DNA from: Phragmites australis
Taxonomy: Eukaryota; Streptophyta; Magnoliopsida; Poales; Poaceae
Assembly: GCF_958298935.1 (NCBI RefSeq)
Contig: NC_084923.1
Span: 37,168,501 to 37,232,500, forward strand
DNA: 64,000 nucleotides
Reading direction: 5' to 3'
Both the position numbers and the translations under genes were made by a program. This document shows, piece by piece, positions 1 to 11,059 of this stretch. Within the stretch, counting starts at the first letter, position 1. Each line of letters begins with the position of its first letter. The notes beneath the pieces are model-generated. The model worked only from the letters and a program-made list of their open reading frames with translations, did not search any database and was not told where the DNA came from.

Positions 1-3000
1 AAACAAGGTTTCAATAGCGTTCTTTGTGGATACTATGTTTGCCAATTTCATAGGTAGCTCATGGGTAGCGCTCCTCAACCAGTCGTAACTCAAACCGGTG
101 GCACAGGTGGGCTCCTGGCACCACATAGATGGTGTCAGAGGAAAGAATCAGACGACGGCGTGTCCTAATGACCCGACGATGATGAGCGGCGGCGGCGCGA
201 GCAGTGCTACGAAGACGATTCTCCATGTCCGTGCATAGCTCAAATAGATGATTCAAGGAGCATCACAGAGTCCTGGAGGTTGTGTAGGTGAGAGGAATCT
301 GTCGGATTTGCTTTGGGAAGATGCGGCGATGTTGAGCGGCGACAACTGCAAAAGGGCGCCGACGCTAGAGGAGATGGGCATTTAGGTAATTTCCAAACTA
401 TTCTCTCACCCTTTATCTAAGAAATGCTTATTTTATTAGAGACGATGTTCTGAGAACAAAACTAATATTTAGCGATATCCTAGAACCAAAATCAGCTTTG
501 ACGGTATTCTAAGAACAAAGCTATACAAGTGATGTCCTGTAGACATATCTCCTTTTTTTTAAACTTTGATCGACGGATTGGAGCGGCAAGAGAGCTAGCT
601 TCCCTTGCTGTCATCTGCGTAAAGAAGCCACTTTTATATGCAAAGCTGCAAAGTACATAGGCTACTTTTCCATGGACAGTCCTTATCTTGGTGACGTGGC
701 TTTGTTTAAGTAACAGTGCCAATCAACTATAAGAGGTTAAGGCTTGGTTTGGTATTAAGGTGAACTGCTATAGTCCTGTTAGGTTCGAGCACTTTCTCAT
801 GGCTTGATGTTTGATCAGTTGCTCGATTTAAGTTACATTAGGAATGAGGCGATGATTCTATTTGTCAGAGCTTCAGCTTCGGAATTCATGTAGGATTTAG
901 AGTTTATAGCATAAAATAAAATGAATTAAATATATATTTTTAATTTAAAATAAAAATAAAATATCTTAACTAAATATTCTCAAACCACCCATATTTGCAG
1001 CTCCTAAAATTTCTAAAGTTAAGGATGACCAGTATTAAGAATATTTAGAGCTGGAGCTCTGCCAAACTGATCTAATAATTCAATTGAATTGTTTTCTACA
1101 ATAAATATATGAAATATGAATCTATTGATACATCTTTTATACATTAAACATACATATAATTTAACTATTATTGATCAAAATTTACGAAGTTTGATTTTTT
1201 TAATCCTAATATGCCCTATATTATGAAACGGAGGAGTAAAACCTACAAATTTAACACGTGTTTTTTGCCTACAGTGTAACTTTGGAAAGTGAGTGTAGCA
1301 ACTGAGATAACCACTGATTAAAAATAAGCTAAATAAATTAGCTTCATCAGCCGATGGCCAAAAACTCATTGATGCCTGACGATCAGTAGTGGGAGCGATT
1401 ATCGTAGGTTTAAGAGCAATTAAGTAGCGTACCTCGAACAAAAGAGTGCCAAAAGTGGCATGTTCGAATGTTCGTGTGCGCATGCAGTGATGCCACCATC
1501 CGAATAAGAGAATTAGAGATGGAACATCCTCTGTAGAAGGTTTGAGATAAAGCTTAAGGTCCATTTTAAATTCGACGCAAGATTGACCGAAATCCATTGG
1601 GAATGTGTGTTTAATTTACTTTCCCATGCTATGTAGCATTGTATTATGAGCTGCTTTTTTAAGTGCTTACCAACAGTTTATTTTTTTCAATCATCATCTT
1701 AGACCGTCGGATGAATCCACAACCACCTTATAAAAATGAGATGGTTGGATTTGATCCAAGGCCCAGGATTACCTGATGTCGAATTCTGGTATGAACCGGA
1801 CAGTTTTCTTCGGTTTTGTTTGGAAATACAGGAATTCTCCCATGCTCCTTTTGGAGAACTGAACTGCCACATGCATGTCAGCTTCCCGCGTGCTCCAAAC
1901 ATGCCGTAGCTATCTGCAACTGAAAAGAAATTGTCGAATCCATACCCTTAATGTTTTATATCAATTATGAAAAGAAACCGTTGGTCACGGATCAGTAATC
2001 GCTACTAATCACCTAACCAGCATCTATTAATATATGGAGATTTGTAAACGCGTGGCTGATGTGTCCATGAGGTGCTCATGCAAGATTTTGATAGGAACCT
2101 CCTGTCCTTTGCTTTATCCTGAGAAATCATCATGGCCAGTCACTTGCATCGCATGTGCAATAGCTTCGATCGGAATCCATGCATCATCCTAAAGGTTCCT
2201 CCAGTCTTGTGGCCTGCAGGCCTTCACGGCTTCCAAATCTCTCATGCTTGTGGCCAAGAAGTGGTCAGTTAGATGGCTGCATGAGCTGCGAGTGAAGAGC
2301 GGAGCGGTTGAGGTTAGCTTGCGAAAAGGCCCTAACACCAAACAGTACAACAGCATAAACAACTGCAATGCAACCAAGAATCCAAGTTCAAGATGAGCCC
2401 ACGCCGACAAAGATATATACAGTACTTGATACCGAAGACCTGTTTCTGTGGAGGGGAGGCTGGTATCGGTGGCATGTCACGCTGTCACACATCTCATTAC
2501 AATGATGTTCTCTAATTGGTTGTGCTGATTGTAGTACTATATTTTTCGATTTTTTTTTTTATTAACTCTTATCGTTACATCAAAGTGATACAAATTTATA
2601 AAAGTTTACTTCTAATTTCTACATAGCACTGATGCACATGACCAAAAGCAAAACAAACAAAAAAGATCATAAAAGAACCAACTCGCGGTTTATGGCGGAG
2701 CATCAATCCGAAGTCAGACTATCATCCAAACTAGTTAAAAGTCTCCTTGGCCGCTCGCTCTATAACAATACATGCCAACACCATCATATATTAATGTTCC
2801 TACCACTGCAACATAGCCTATGTATAGAGAAACCCCGTACATGGATAAACAACTTGTAAAGGAGAATTAATTTTTCTCTTATTAAAAACTACATCATTTC
2901 TATATAGCCACAATGATCAATAAAAAGATGTTGTCGCTACCATTATTTTGACTTTCTATTGCTTACTAATCCCACCAAGCTGCCATATATATTTGATACA

Positions 3001-3763
3001 TTTTTTGGTGGGTAAAGATTAGAAGACACTTGAATGATAAATCATGCAAATCTCACAAAATAATACTTAAAAAAGAGATGCTTAATTGTCTCATTTTTTG
3101 ACAAAAGCAAAACTTCTAACTACATTACCATTTTCTTTTAATTAGATTATCTTTTATTACAAGAACCCCTTTTCGAGAGTACCAAAGAAATTATTTTATT
3201 TTTAACGTGGTATCTTTAGTTTCCAAATTTTCTTGTTCCTATTTGGTTCCTTATTATTTTTAAGTGCCCTGTAAAGCAAATTAACGGAGCAGATTTGTTC
3301 AAATTTCATCAAAATTCGTCAGGTTTTTTATATAAGATTGATGTTGATGAGATGAGGGAGCAAATTGTTTCAAGCTATCAACTTAGACCGCTCGGGTCTG
3401 GATGAAAGAAATAATTGGTAGGAAGGATCGCAGTGCTATATGATAATGACCTTGTGCATTTATGGAACAGAAAATGCTTGTTTAGCCAAAAGGCAGCACC
3501 TACCCCGGTCTGACTAAGCTATGGCCAAACCAAGGCCACAATAGTCTCTTGACCGAATCAGACAGGCAGCAAGCTAGTGTGAGTGTCCCCAAGTTGGTTG
3601 TCAGTTGGCCGTCGCTAGGACCAGGGATCTTGGCCACATGTAACGTTTCGGCACATGGACTATCATGGCTGCGACCCTACTGTCCAAAATTCCAAATCAC
3701 CAGGACGAACTGACTAACAAAACCATGTACTCACTACGGGCACAAAGATACTGGACGTGAGTC
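1..3763. other. AT-rich intergenic DNA, no supported gene
   Basis: I see no convincing coding region here. The open frames are short, have no recognisable domain and are not GC-rich like the genes further right. A slightly GC-rich stretch at about 60-360 has a 65-residue minus-strand frame with an Arg/Ala-rich middle that I do not recognise. Around 740-1075 the phrases 'gcttggtttggta' and, inverted, 'cagtttggcagag' resemble ends of hAT-type MITEs, but I could not pair them into an element. Confidence 0.5.
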
Positions 3764-5485
3764 TTTAGAACCAAAGTATCCGTCATGTTCAGATTCTGGA
3801 CGACATGAACACAACCCTCCAAGATATGTGTCGGATCCTCGGCGGTTGACGCACGCTCATCGACGCGAGACATGCGTGCTTGAATCCATGCAGGGAGACA
3901 CACCGATATGCTATGGCCAGGAATTGGTGTTTGGATCATGTTAGAGGCGAGGCAGCTGCACATGGAGATGGAGCTCACTGTCCATTCTGCCAATGACACT
4001 GGTGTAGTGGTATCAGTATCAATTAGTAGTTACTCCCAACATGCTGGTGCTCAGTCACATGGCTGTGCCCAGGAAGTGAGGACAGGATATCTGGTGCTCC
4101 GGAAGGGAGTCTATGTCATATGTCATTACCCAACTGATCGAAAGAAACAATTAGGACAGATGGAGATTTCAGTAGGTGAGCATTTCTTTTGGACTGGCAT
4201 CTTCTGCATCTGTCCTGTTATCACCTCTCTGCATTGTTGTTTCTGCCAGCTACCCTGAAAAGACAATGAAAAATATCAGTCAAACAAGCTGAGAAAATGT
4301 GGTGCTGCTGAACACTGAATGATATCACATTCCTTCGTTCAAGAGGTCAGGATATGGAACAGATGGTCCCTACTACCCTGGAAAGAGAAATAAAATAGCA
4401 TAACCAATTTTAAGTGCCTTTTTTCATTCTGAAACAGCAGAATTGGAACAAGCTTAAAATCTGACATGCTATACATTCAACTGGTGAAATGATGAAAATG
4501 TGTATGATCAGGTATCCAACTCCTGTCAGTATACACAGTCACACGGTTACAGAGTCGCTATAATATAAGGCTACAATGAGATGGCAACACAGGGACAGCT
4601 TTCTGCATTGAAGACCCTGAATCAGAAGCCATAAGAACAAAACTTGTAGATACCTTTGACATGGATCTCTAGGACCAGAATATCAGTCATGTTCAGATTT
4701 TGGAGGACATGAACACAAACCTTAAGATACCTGTCGGAACCGATCTCAGCGATTGATGTAGATCAACGCAAGACATGAGTGTTTGAATCCACGCAGGGAG
4801 ACACACCAATATGCTCTAATCAGACATTGGTGCTTGGCTCATATTAGAGGCGAGGCAGTTGCACATGGAGATGGAGCTCACTGTCCATCCGCTGACGACA
4901 GTGGTAGTATCACTTGTACTCACCACTACTTACTCCCCAGAAGTCTGGTGCTTGGTCACATGGCTGTGCCCAAGAATCTGGTGCTCCAAAGGGTAATCCA
5001 TGTTATATATCATGACCAAACTGAACAAAATAAATAAACTTGACAGATGGAGATGTCAGTTGGTTTCATATTTGTTATTTCCTCAAAATTGGTGCTTTCG
5101 TTAGCTGCTCTGGAAAAACAATAAAAAAAAAAAGATTAGTTCAAAGGGCCGAGAAAACAAGCTAAGTGGTACTGGTGAACACAGGAGGATAGTTCAACAG
5201 ATCCCTACAAACCTGGAAAGAGAAACACAGAAGGAACAACCAATTTGAAGTGACTTTTTTTCGTAGTATTGGTTCTGAAACAGCAGAGTTGGGAATAGCA
5301 CCAAGAAAAGGTTTTAAATATGACATTCTATGTATTCAACTGGTGAAATCAAGAAAACATGTATGAACAGCTATAAGTATATACAATCACAGTTACAGAA
5401 TCAGTATATATAAGGCTGCAATTAAATGGCAACGAAAGTGCAGATATCTGAGGATACTGAATCAGAAGCTAAAATAATAAACCGA
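3764..5485. repeat. Imperfect tandem duplication, two units of ~0.85 kb
   Basis: Unit 1 (about 3764-4640) and unit 2 (about 4668-5485) align along their length. Shared anchors include 'catgttcagatt' (3784 and 4688), 'cagggagacacacc' (3891 and 4794), 'attcaactggtgaaat', and 'actgaatcagaagc' near the end of each unit. The offset drifts from about 904 to 845 bases, so indels have accumulated. Read on the minus strand, each unit has two pyrimidine tracts ending in CAG (exon edges near 4254 and 4377 in unit 1, near 5109 and 5212 in unit 2). These look like splice acceptors, so the units may carry non-coding or UTR exons of a minus-strand transcript. The frames inside show no domain I recognise. 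Confidence 0.75.
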
Positions 5486-7170
5486 GCTTCAATACCATGC
5501 GTGTACAGATATATTATCCACAGTTAAAACTCCAACCTATCCAAGATACTCACCCACATATTAAAACGGCCCTGCTACAATTAGTAAAGAGTAGTTTTTT
5601 TTTTCAGCTTAGCCAATGGAAATAAAATGAATTGTAAGAATCAAAACAATGTACAGTGCTATTGCTAGATGAAGTAACTAGGAAAACAAAGATTCATTAA
5701 AATCAGCGCACCATCAAGTCTATAAAAATGTAGGAGAAGACACAAGAGACCACATAAAAGACATTAGAATGTACATATCAGCACTTCTACTAATCAAATG
5801 TTCATAATTCAAAGGCAACATGAAGAGAACATTTTGAATGCTTTTTGGGCATGTAAGTTAGAATATGGACCACTTCAAGCCAGTGACTCAACTTCAGCAG
5901 AATATACAACACAAGCTGACTGAGCAGCACCCAACAGTTCACATGGTGTTTTGAGGGAAGGTTGCTGTATGTATCAACACTACCTAACTGTAAAAAATAA
6001 GAATATCACTGAAATCTCTAGCCAGCACAATATCTTGATTTGGTTGCAGCAGTCTTGGACTATTGGTATAGAAACTACATATTCAAATGGAACACCTTTT
6101 CTTTTCATTTTTACCATCAAGTTATTCATAACCTTGGCATGGAAACATGCAACAAAAGTTGTCACATGAAGAGATTCCACCAGAGAATATATGTTTAAAT
6201 AAATAGCATTGATGATAACATGACGTTTCTTACCTTGCCAGTTATACAGTAAAGCCCACTTGCAGGCCTACTTAGCAAAGTTTAATCAGAATTCTCTGCA
6301 AATGACACTGCACATTTAGGGGGAGGATTTGATAACATGACATTTCATAGTATGCTATGTAAATAAGCATGCTTATATACGGTTTTCATGTTCCAACACC
6401 AGCTACCATGTGTATTGACCGAAGGTAGGTTTTCTCCTAGAGATGTTACACAGTGAACATCATCCATCCAATAACTTCGGTAAAAGATATTTGTCTAATA
6501 AGGTTTTGGATGAACAATTTACGTAATAATATCCAAGCCATTGTTATCTGTTTCATGTCCTTACCCTTGTATAGAACCATGGTGAAACTGAGCATTGCGT
6601 ATGATACACAAAGAAAATAGAACCACATCAATTCAGGAAGGGATTGGAACAAATGGAACTTACATCTGACATGGATTATCTGTGGTTCTCTAAAACTAAA
6701 CATCTGTAAACCTTCCAAAATGCTAGTATATTACTGTGTCCAATTGGCATGGTTTATTGGACTGGTAGTCTGATAAATTGGGTTTGGTTTAATCATTCAT
6801 GTAGCATTACTAGTGTATAAAGTGGGCTTGGCCCATCATGCTAACCATACAGGCCGAAGTGCAAGGCTAGATTAAAGTCTTACCACTCCTAATTAGGCCC
6901 CAGTTGCTGAAATGAACTAGAGCCAAAATGTAGTGTTGGCTGTAGCCATATGTAGGTAAGTCTGGGATGTGGTGTTATGTAGGCAAGATCGTACTGATAC
7001 AGTATTTATGTTCACAGTTAAGGGACAGATTTGCTTAAAATCCCACATCGCTGACAAAAAAACATCTTGAAAATTCCTTGCAGCAAGGAAAAATTGGTGC
7101 CGTTCAAGCATCATTATATAGCGTAAGCTCATAACTAGGAATAATCCCATTTTACCCATATCTTTTTAGA
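5486..7170. other. Intergenic DNA, no supported gene
   Basis: AT-rich sequence with only short frames (72-90 residues) that lack recognisable domains and lie among many stops. I see no RNA gene, and no repeat that can be paired with another copy in the window. Confidence 0.5.
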
Positions 7171-7501
7171 AAGTCCACTTAACCCCCTGAACTATAAAAT
7201 CGGGTATCTAAACCCCTGGACTTACTAAATTGGGTAAGTTTTACTAATTTGGACTAAAATAAGAGATGATTTTGCCAATAGGCAACACATATGGTGAAGA
7301 AATATGTTGGGAGACAAGAAAAGTGCTACCTATTTGACATGTGTCACCCACGTGGCAAAACCTCTCTTATTTTAGTCCACGTCAGCAAAACCACCCTTCA
7401 AATCCTCCTAAAGATGTAATTTCACCCGGTTTAAATATCCGGTTTTGTAGTTAATGGGGTGATGTGGACTTTCCGAAAAGTTCAGGGGGTAAAATGAACT
7501 T
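7171..7501. mobile_element. MITE with CCCCCTGAAC-containing terminal inverted repeats
   Basis: The left end starts 'aagtccacttaaccccctga' and the right end, reverse-complemented, starts 'aagttcattttaccccctga'. About 20 of the first 23 positions match. The 331-base element has no coding capacity. Ends with 'ccccctgaact' are common in grass non-autonomous DNA transposons, probably Mutator-like. The nine bases flanking each side do not match, so no target-site duplication is left. A related end fragment appears near 30950-31010. Confidence 0.75.
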
Positions 7502-8940
7502 ATTCCTTTATACCTACTATGCAGTTAATGAATATGCTAGTTGGTAATTAAACAAGAGTACCCTGCTTTTTGTAGTACGTGATCGAATAAGTCATGTTGT
7601 TATTGAAATTTGAAAGTAGACGCATTGTAGTTATCTTTCTATCACCAGATTTTTCCTCTTTGCACACATACTACTCGAAACAAAAGGATTATATTAAAAG
7701 AAATGAATTCTGCAAGTGTTCAATGCTTTCATGTGGATTGGCATAATAACACCATAAAGCGCATATGCAAAAAGAATAGTTAAAAGTTACTCATTAACAT
7801 CTGTGATAACAGTAGTACAAAAGTCGGTTCAGGAGGAAAGATTAAGTCAAATGAAACTTTGAGGTACTAAATTCCATTTTCAATCTGATCTAAAACAAAA
7901 ATAAGGCATGGATACGAATTTAGAGAGACCCGCTCTCATCTGCCCTCACTTATTTTCCCTCTCTTCAACATTTATAAGTAAGGATACGCAATAGCTTTCT
8001 ATCTCTTACTCCCAAGACACTATCACCAGGAATACAATGGTCATTTCCCGCTACCATTCTATTGAATCTGTAACACCCTTAATGTTCATGCCCGACAGAA
8101 ATGTGCCTTATAGAAATGAAGGAAGTTGTACAGATGGAGCCAGAATTGATCCAGGAGTATTATGGTGTTGTGTAGACTAATCACCAGATATTTGTTGTTA
8201 AAAACCTAAGATGATTGGTAATGGTTTATCAGGACTTCTGTGTGTAGTTTTTTTTTTTTGGTTCTCATCAAAGAATAAATAATGCTAGTTTTTCTTCAAA
8301 AAGATATAATTTCAATTTAGATATCCATCACAACCCTATCCCACTAATATTTATGCATATCACTCTTTATCATATTTGTAGGTTCTCATAAGTAGATCTT
8401 CAGGATGCCTCTAGATTTTAAATGTGTGTACTTTATAAGGATGTGACAACAGAACTATAGAACACACAAGTGTGGTGTATCAAGTTGGTATTATCAAAGA
8501 ATTCGCCCTGAACCTAGAGTGCCTTAAGTGATTTGCCATTAATACAAAACAATTCAGTCAGAATAATGGAGGGTAAATATGTGAATATGGCTAGAAAAAT
8601 AGCTGTGACAAACATCATTTAACTTGAACAAGAGATCAGCATAGAAAATTAAGGTATAAGCTTGTCATACGAATATGGGTGACTTAGATATACTCAAAAC
8701 CTGAAGCAATATCTGTTTAACTCAGGTGAAACCACCATGATAGAACAAGAATGGTTGCACTTAAACATCACTAACTACTTGACAATCGGGTCAAACAAAA
8801 AACATGCTCCATCTTCTAATAGGTTTTCAATCTGACACGGGAGTTGATTGTACATCTGGTTCTCGGTGTCCCCTGGGTGTTCATGCCACCTCCAAGATAG
8901 CAGTGACATGCCACCTCCAAGATCATCTTGAAGAACGGTT
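7502..8940. other. Intergenic DNA, 3' flank of the PORR gene
   Basis: No gene is supported. The part next to 8940 is downstream of the minus-strand PORR gene and probably holds its 3' UTR. A 17-base phrase 'catgccacctccaagat' occurs twice between about 8880 and 8930, only 27 bases apart. Confidence 0.45.
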
Positions 8941-10233
8941 TCAATTTGCGATCTGTATCTTCTGTTCAGTCTCCAGCTGCCTTGCTTCAGCTTCGCTCTC
9001 TGTGTCCTCGTCATCACTCTCCGCATCCTCTGAAGCAACACCCGCTTCCATGTCCTCCTCGTCCACTTCGTCCTCATCCTCTTCATCGTCATATTCCTCC
9101 TCGTTTTCATCATCCTCCCCTTCTGCACCGAATTCCTCCCCAATCATTTGCTTAGTGCGACTATCCTTACGATCCTTGCCCTTGCCCTTACCAGCCTCTT
9201 CTTTCCCCATATGCATCAAATGCAGGTACTGATACCTTAACCCCATCATCGGGTGTTTGTCCATCAGCATGTGCCTCCGGTATGACTCCCTGAGCACCAC
9301 CGTCTGCGTCCTCAGCTTGTGCGACATGTAGAAAATTCCCGGGTGCTTAGCCACCACCTTTCTGAACCCCGGCGGTAGCCGCAGCGCCTCCCCAAGCTTC
9401 ACCAGCACCTCCTTCTCCATCTTTTTCCCCACCGTGAGGCTTAGCACCTCATGCAGCACCGCCACGGTCCTCTTCTCCGTGATGTCGCTCCTTGGCGCCA
9501 GGTGCGACCCGTCCTCGTAGGGTGAGATGTACGGCAGCCTCTGCCACACGTCCAGCCACTGGCGTACCTTCTTGTCGAGCTCGAATCCCCGGGGGAACGA
9601 GAGCGGAAAGGCGAGCGCGTCGCCCACCTTGTACCCGCCAGAGCGCTGCGCGTAGGCCTGCATCGCCGACACGGCGAGGTCCTTCCTGTAGCAGACGAGC
9701 TCGAGGAGAGTGCCGTCGGGGGAGAGCGCGAAGTAGTCCGGGTAGTGCGGGAGCAGCGATCTGGTAAAGTCCGGGGCGAGTCCGAGGTCGAGCCGTAGGC
9801 GCGCGACGAGGCGGAGCGGGAGCGCGCGGGAGGGGGCGAGCATGAGCAGCCTCAGCAGGCGGTCGGCGGCGTCGGGGCGTGTGGAGTCGACGACCTGCGC
9901 CTCGGCGGCGTGGAGCGCGGCAAGCCTGTGGGTTGGGGAGACCTCGATGGGGTGCGGCGAGAGCGCGAACGCCGAGGGGTAGAGCCGCAGGAAGCGGAGC
10001 GGGCGGAACGGGAAGGGGATGGCGGACGGCAGCGAGTGCAGCGGCACGGCGTGCGGCGGCGGGGCGGAGACGAGGAGTGCGTCCTTGGTCTCGAGGAACG
10101 GCACGAGGTGGCGCTCCCGCTCCACCGCGTGGTCGAGGGCCCGGTCGCGCGCCCACGGCACGCGCGCCTCCAGGAAGCCCCGCGCCGGCACGAGCAGCGC
10201 CGCCTGGACCCGCCGCTGCCGAAGCAGAGGCAT
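8941..10233 (-). CDS. PORR-domain (WTF1-like) organellar RNA-binding protein
   Basis: This single-exon frame of 430 residues belongs to the plant organelle RNA recognition family, whose studied members bind group II introns in chloroplasts or mitochondria and help their splicing. The family signatures are all visible: 'RDRALDHAVERERHLVPFL' at about 30-47, 'RLYPSAFAL' at 83-91, 'LPHYPDYFAL' at 161-170, 'FPRGFELDKKVRQWLD' at 213-228, 'ISPYEDGSHL' at 236-245, 'RTVAVLHEVLSLTVGKK' at 255-271, and 'HPGIFYMSHKLRTQTVVLRE' at 297-316. The first 25 residues are basic and lack acidic residues up to E22, as in an organelle-targeting peptide. Residues 366-420 form a very acidic tail. I chose the ATG at 10233. 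An in-frame ATG at 10329 would add 32 residues encoded across a poly-A run (seven or more lysines), unlikely in a targeting peptide. The closest Arabidopsis relative and the target organelle cannot be told from sequence alone. Confidence 0.93.
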   Translation of the reverse strand: MPLLRQRRVQAALLVPARGFLEARVPWARDRALDHAVERERHLVPFLETKDALLVSAPPPHAVPLHSLPSAIPFPFRPLRFLRLYPSAFALSPHPIEVSPTHRLAALHAAEAQVVDSTRPDAADRLLRLLMLAPSRALPLRLVARLRLDLGLAPDFTRSLLPHYPDYFALSPDGTLLELVCYRKDLAVSAMQAYAQRSGGYKVGDALAFPLSFPRGFELDKKVRQWLDVWQRLPYISPYEDGSHLAPRSDITEKRTVAVLHEVLSLTVGKKMEKEVLVKLGEALRLPPGFRKVVAKHPGIFYMSHKLRTQTVVLRESYRRHMLMDKHPMMGLRYQYLHLMHMGKEEAGKGKGKDRKDSRTKQMIGEEFGAEGEDDENEEEYDDEEDEDEVDEEDMEAGVASEDAESDDEDTESEAEARQLETEQKIQIAN

Positions 10234-10259
10234 CGTTCCCGTGTGGTTTTGGGAGGGGC

Positions 10260-10282
10260 TTTTTTTTTTTTTTTTTTTTTTT
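10260..10282. repeat. Poly-T run (23 bases) just upstream of the PORR start
   Basis: An uninterrupted run of 23 T on the plus strand, poly-A on the PORR transcript, 27 bases upstream of the chosen start codon. It probably lies in the 5' UTR and is likely to vary in length between individuals. Confidence 0.9.
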
Positions 10283-10876
10283 GCAGCCGGAATGCGGCGG
10301 CGGGTGGTGGTGGTGGGAGAGAGGGTCAAAGGCGGGCGGAGTCAAGGGCGTATCGGACGGTGATCTCGGGTGCCCTTTTTAGGTTGGGTGGCTGGTTGGG
10401 CCGAGCGTTTCGGCCCGATTGATGTGGGGTGGTGCGTCAATGGGGAACTGAAAATGGGGAAAACGACGGGCCGAGGAACACAAGCTTTGCTTCTCCCTAA
10501 TCGCCCGTTTCGATTGTTGCAGTGATTTGGGAGAAACCGCGACTGCTCAGGTGATTCATAGTAGTACTAACTCGCATGATGCATCTTGGTTCATGTCTAT
10601 TAATCGTATTATTTGTTCTTCTACTTGGATTCTTTCGATTCAAGTATGGTTCTGAATCGAGTCCCTCTGCCGATTATAGCATCGCCCTGCCCTGTTGTTG
10701 ATTGTGCTGCATCTTCGAGTCCCTGCGTCGAAATTAATCTTGGTAATGTATGACGCAGGAGAGATCGAGGAACTGATGGACTGGTAACAATCTCCGCGAT
10801 GAAGCGCGAGTGAGCATGTAATGGAAGGCTACACGACGAATCGAATCAGCTCCCGCTTCCTCTGCCCCGGCGCGAC
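10283..10876. promoter_or_regulatory. Shared intergenic promoter region of the divergent PORR and CNGC genes
   Basis: The two genes point away from each other, so this stretch must carry both promoters. It contains GGGCC-type elements: GGGCCG at 10398-10403, CGGCCC at 10411-10416, and CGGGCCGAGG at 10468-10477. These resemble the site II/TCP-binding motifs common upstream of plant housekeeping and organelle-biogenesis genes, and they lie on the PORR side. No clear TATA box stands out. The right part (10748-10830) has several short upstream ATGs, each followed quickly by a stop. Transcription start sites are not visible from sequence. Confidence 0.55.
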
Positions 10877-10938
10877 GTGTTGGGCTTTGGCGGGTACGAG
10901 GCGCAGTTCGTCGACGGCCGCAAGCACAAGTTCGTAAG
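10877..10938 (+). pseudogene. Eroded first coding exon of the CNGC gene
   Basis: In one frame this reads GFGGYEAQFVDGRKHKFVR and ends at a clean donor (ag|gtgaga). Splicing to an AG at 11031-11032 would continue as L-D-D-D, giving KFVRLDDD across the junction, a typical CNGC N-terminal phrase. No ATG opens this frame: the position where one would be expected reads GTG TTG, and an in-frame TGA lies upstream with no ATG between. After LDDD the frame is also out of phase with the main ORF at 11060. An alternative acceptor at 11057-11058 would restore phase but not the start. I infer an ancestral exon that has lost its start codon and frame. A sequencing error, or a start in a further upstream exon, would explain it equally well. 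Confidence 0.5.
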
Positions 10939-11059
10939 GTGAGACGATGGCAATGCACGCATTTGACGTAATTGCATTGCGTGGACCATGGATGTACTGA
11001 TTGATCGGGCATGCGCGTTGGCTCGTAGCTAGGCTTGACGACGACGCGGGAGCCCCAGG

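Noticed and set aside
3697..4258. Overlapping frames of 100 and 116 residues on opposite strands
   Set aside because: No domain is visible, and the second duplicated unit (4668-5485) does not keep the same frames, so coding is unlikely.
8804..9232. Serine-rich plus-strand ORF of 142 residues opposite the PORR tail
   Set aside because: It is the complement of the acidic Asp/Glu repeat of the PORR protein, which reads as Ser/Pro on the other strand.
10233..10329. Upstream start for the PORR protein
   Set aside because: The 32-residue extension runs through a homopolymer encoding lysines, and family proteins begin near the ATG at 10233.
9449..10422. Long open frames on both strands over the PORR gene (up to 298 residues)
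   Set aside because: They are shadows of GC-rich coding sequence. They are full of Arg, Pro and Ala, lack domains, and overlap the PORR frame whose motifs are clear.
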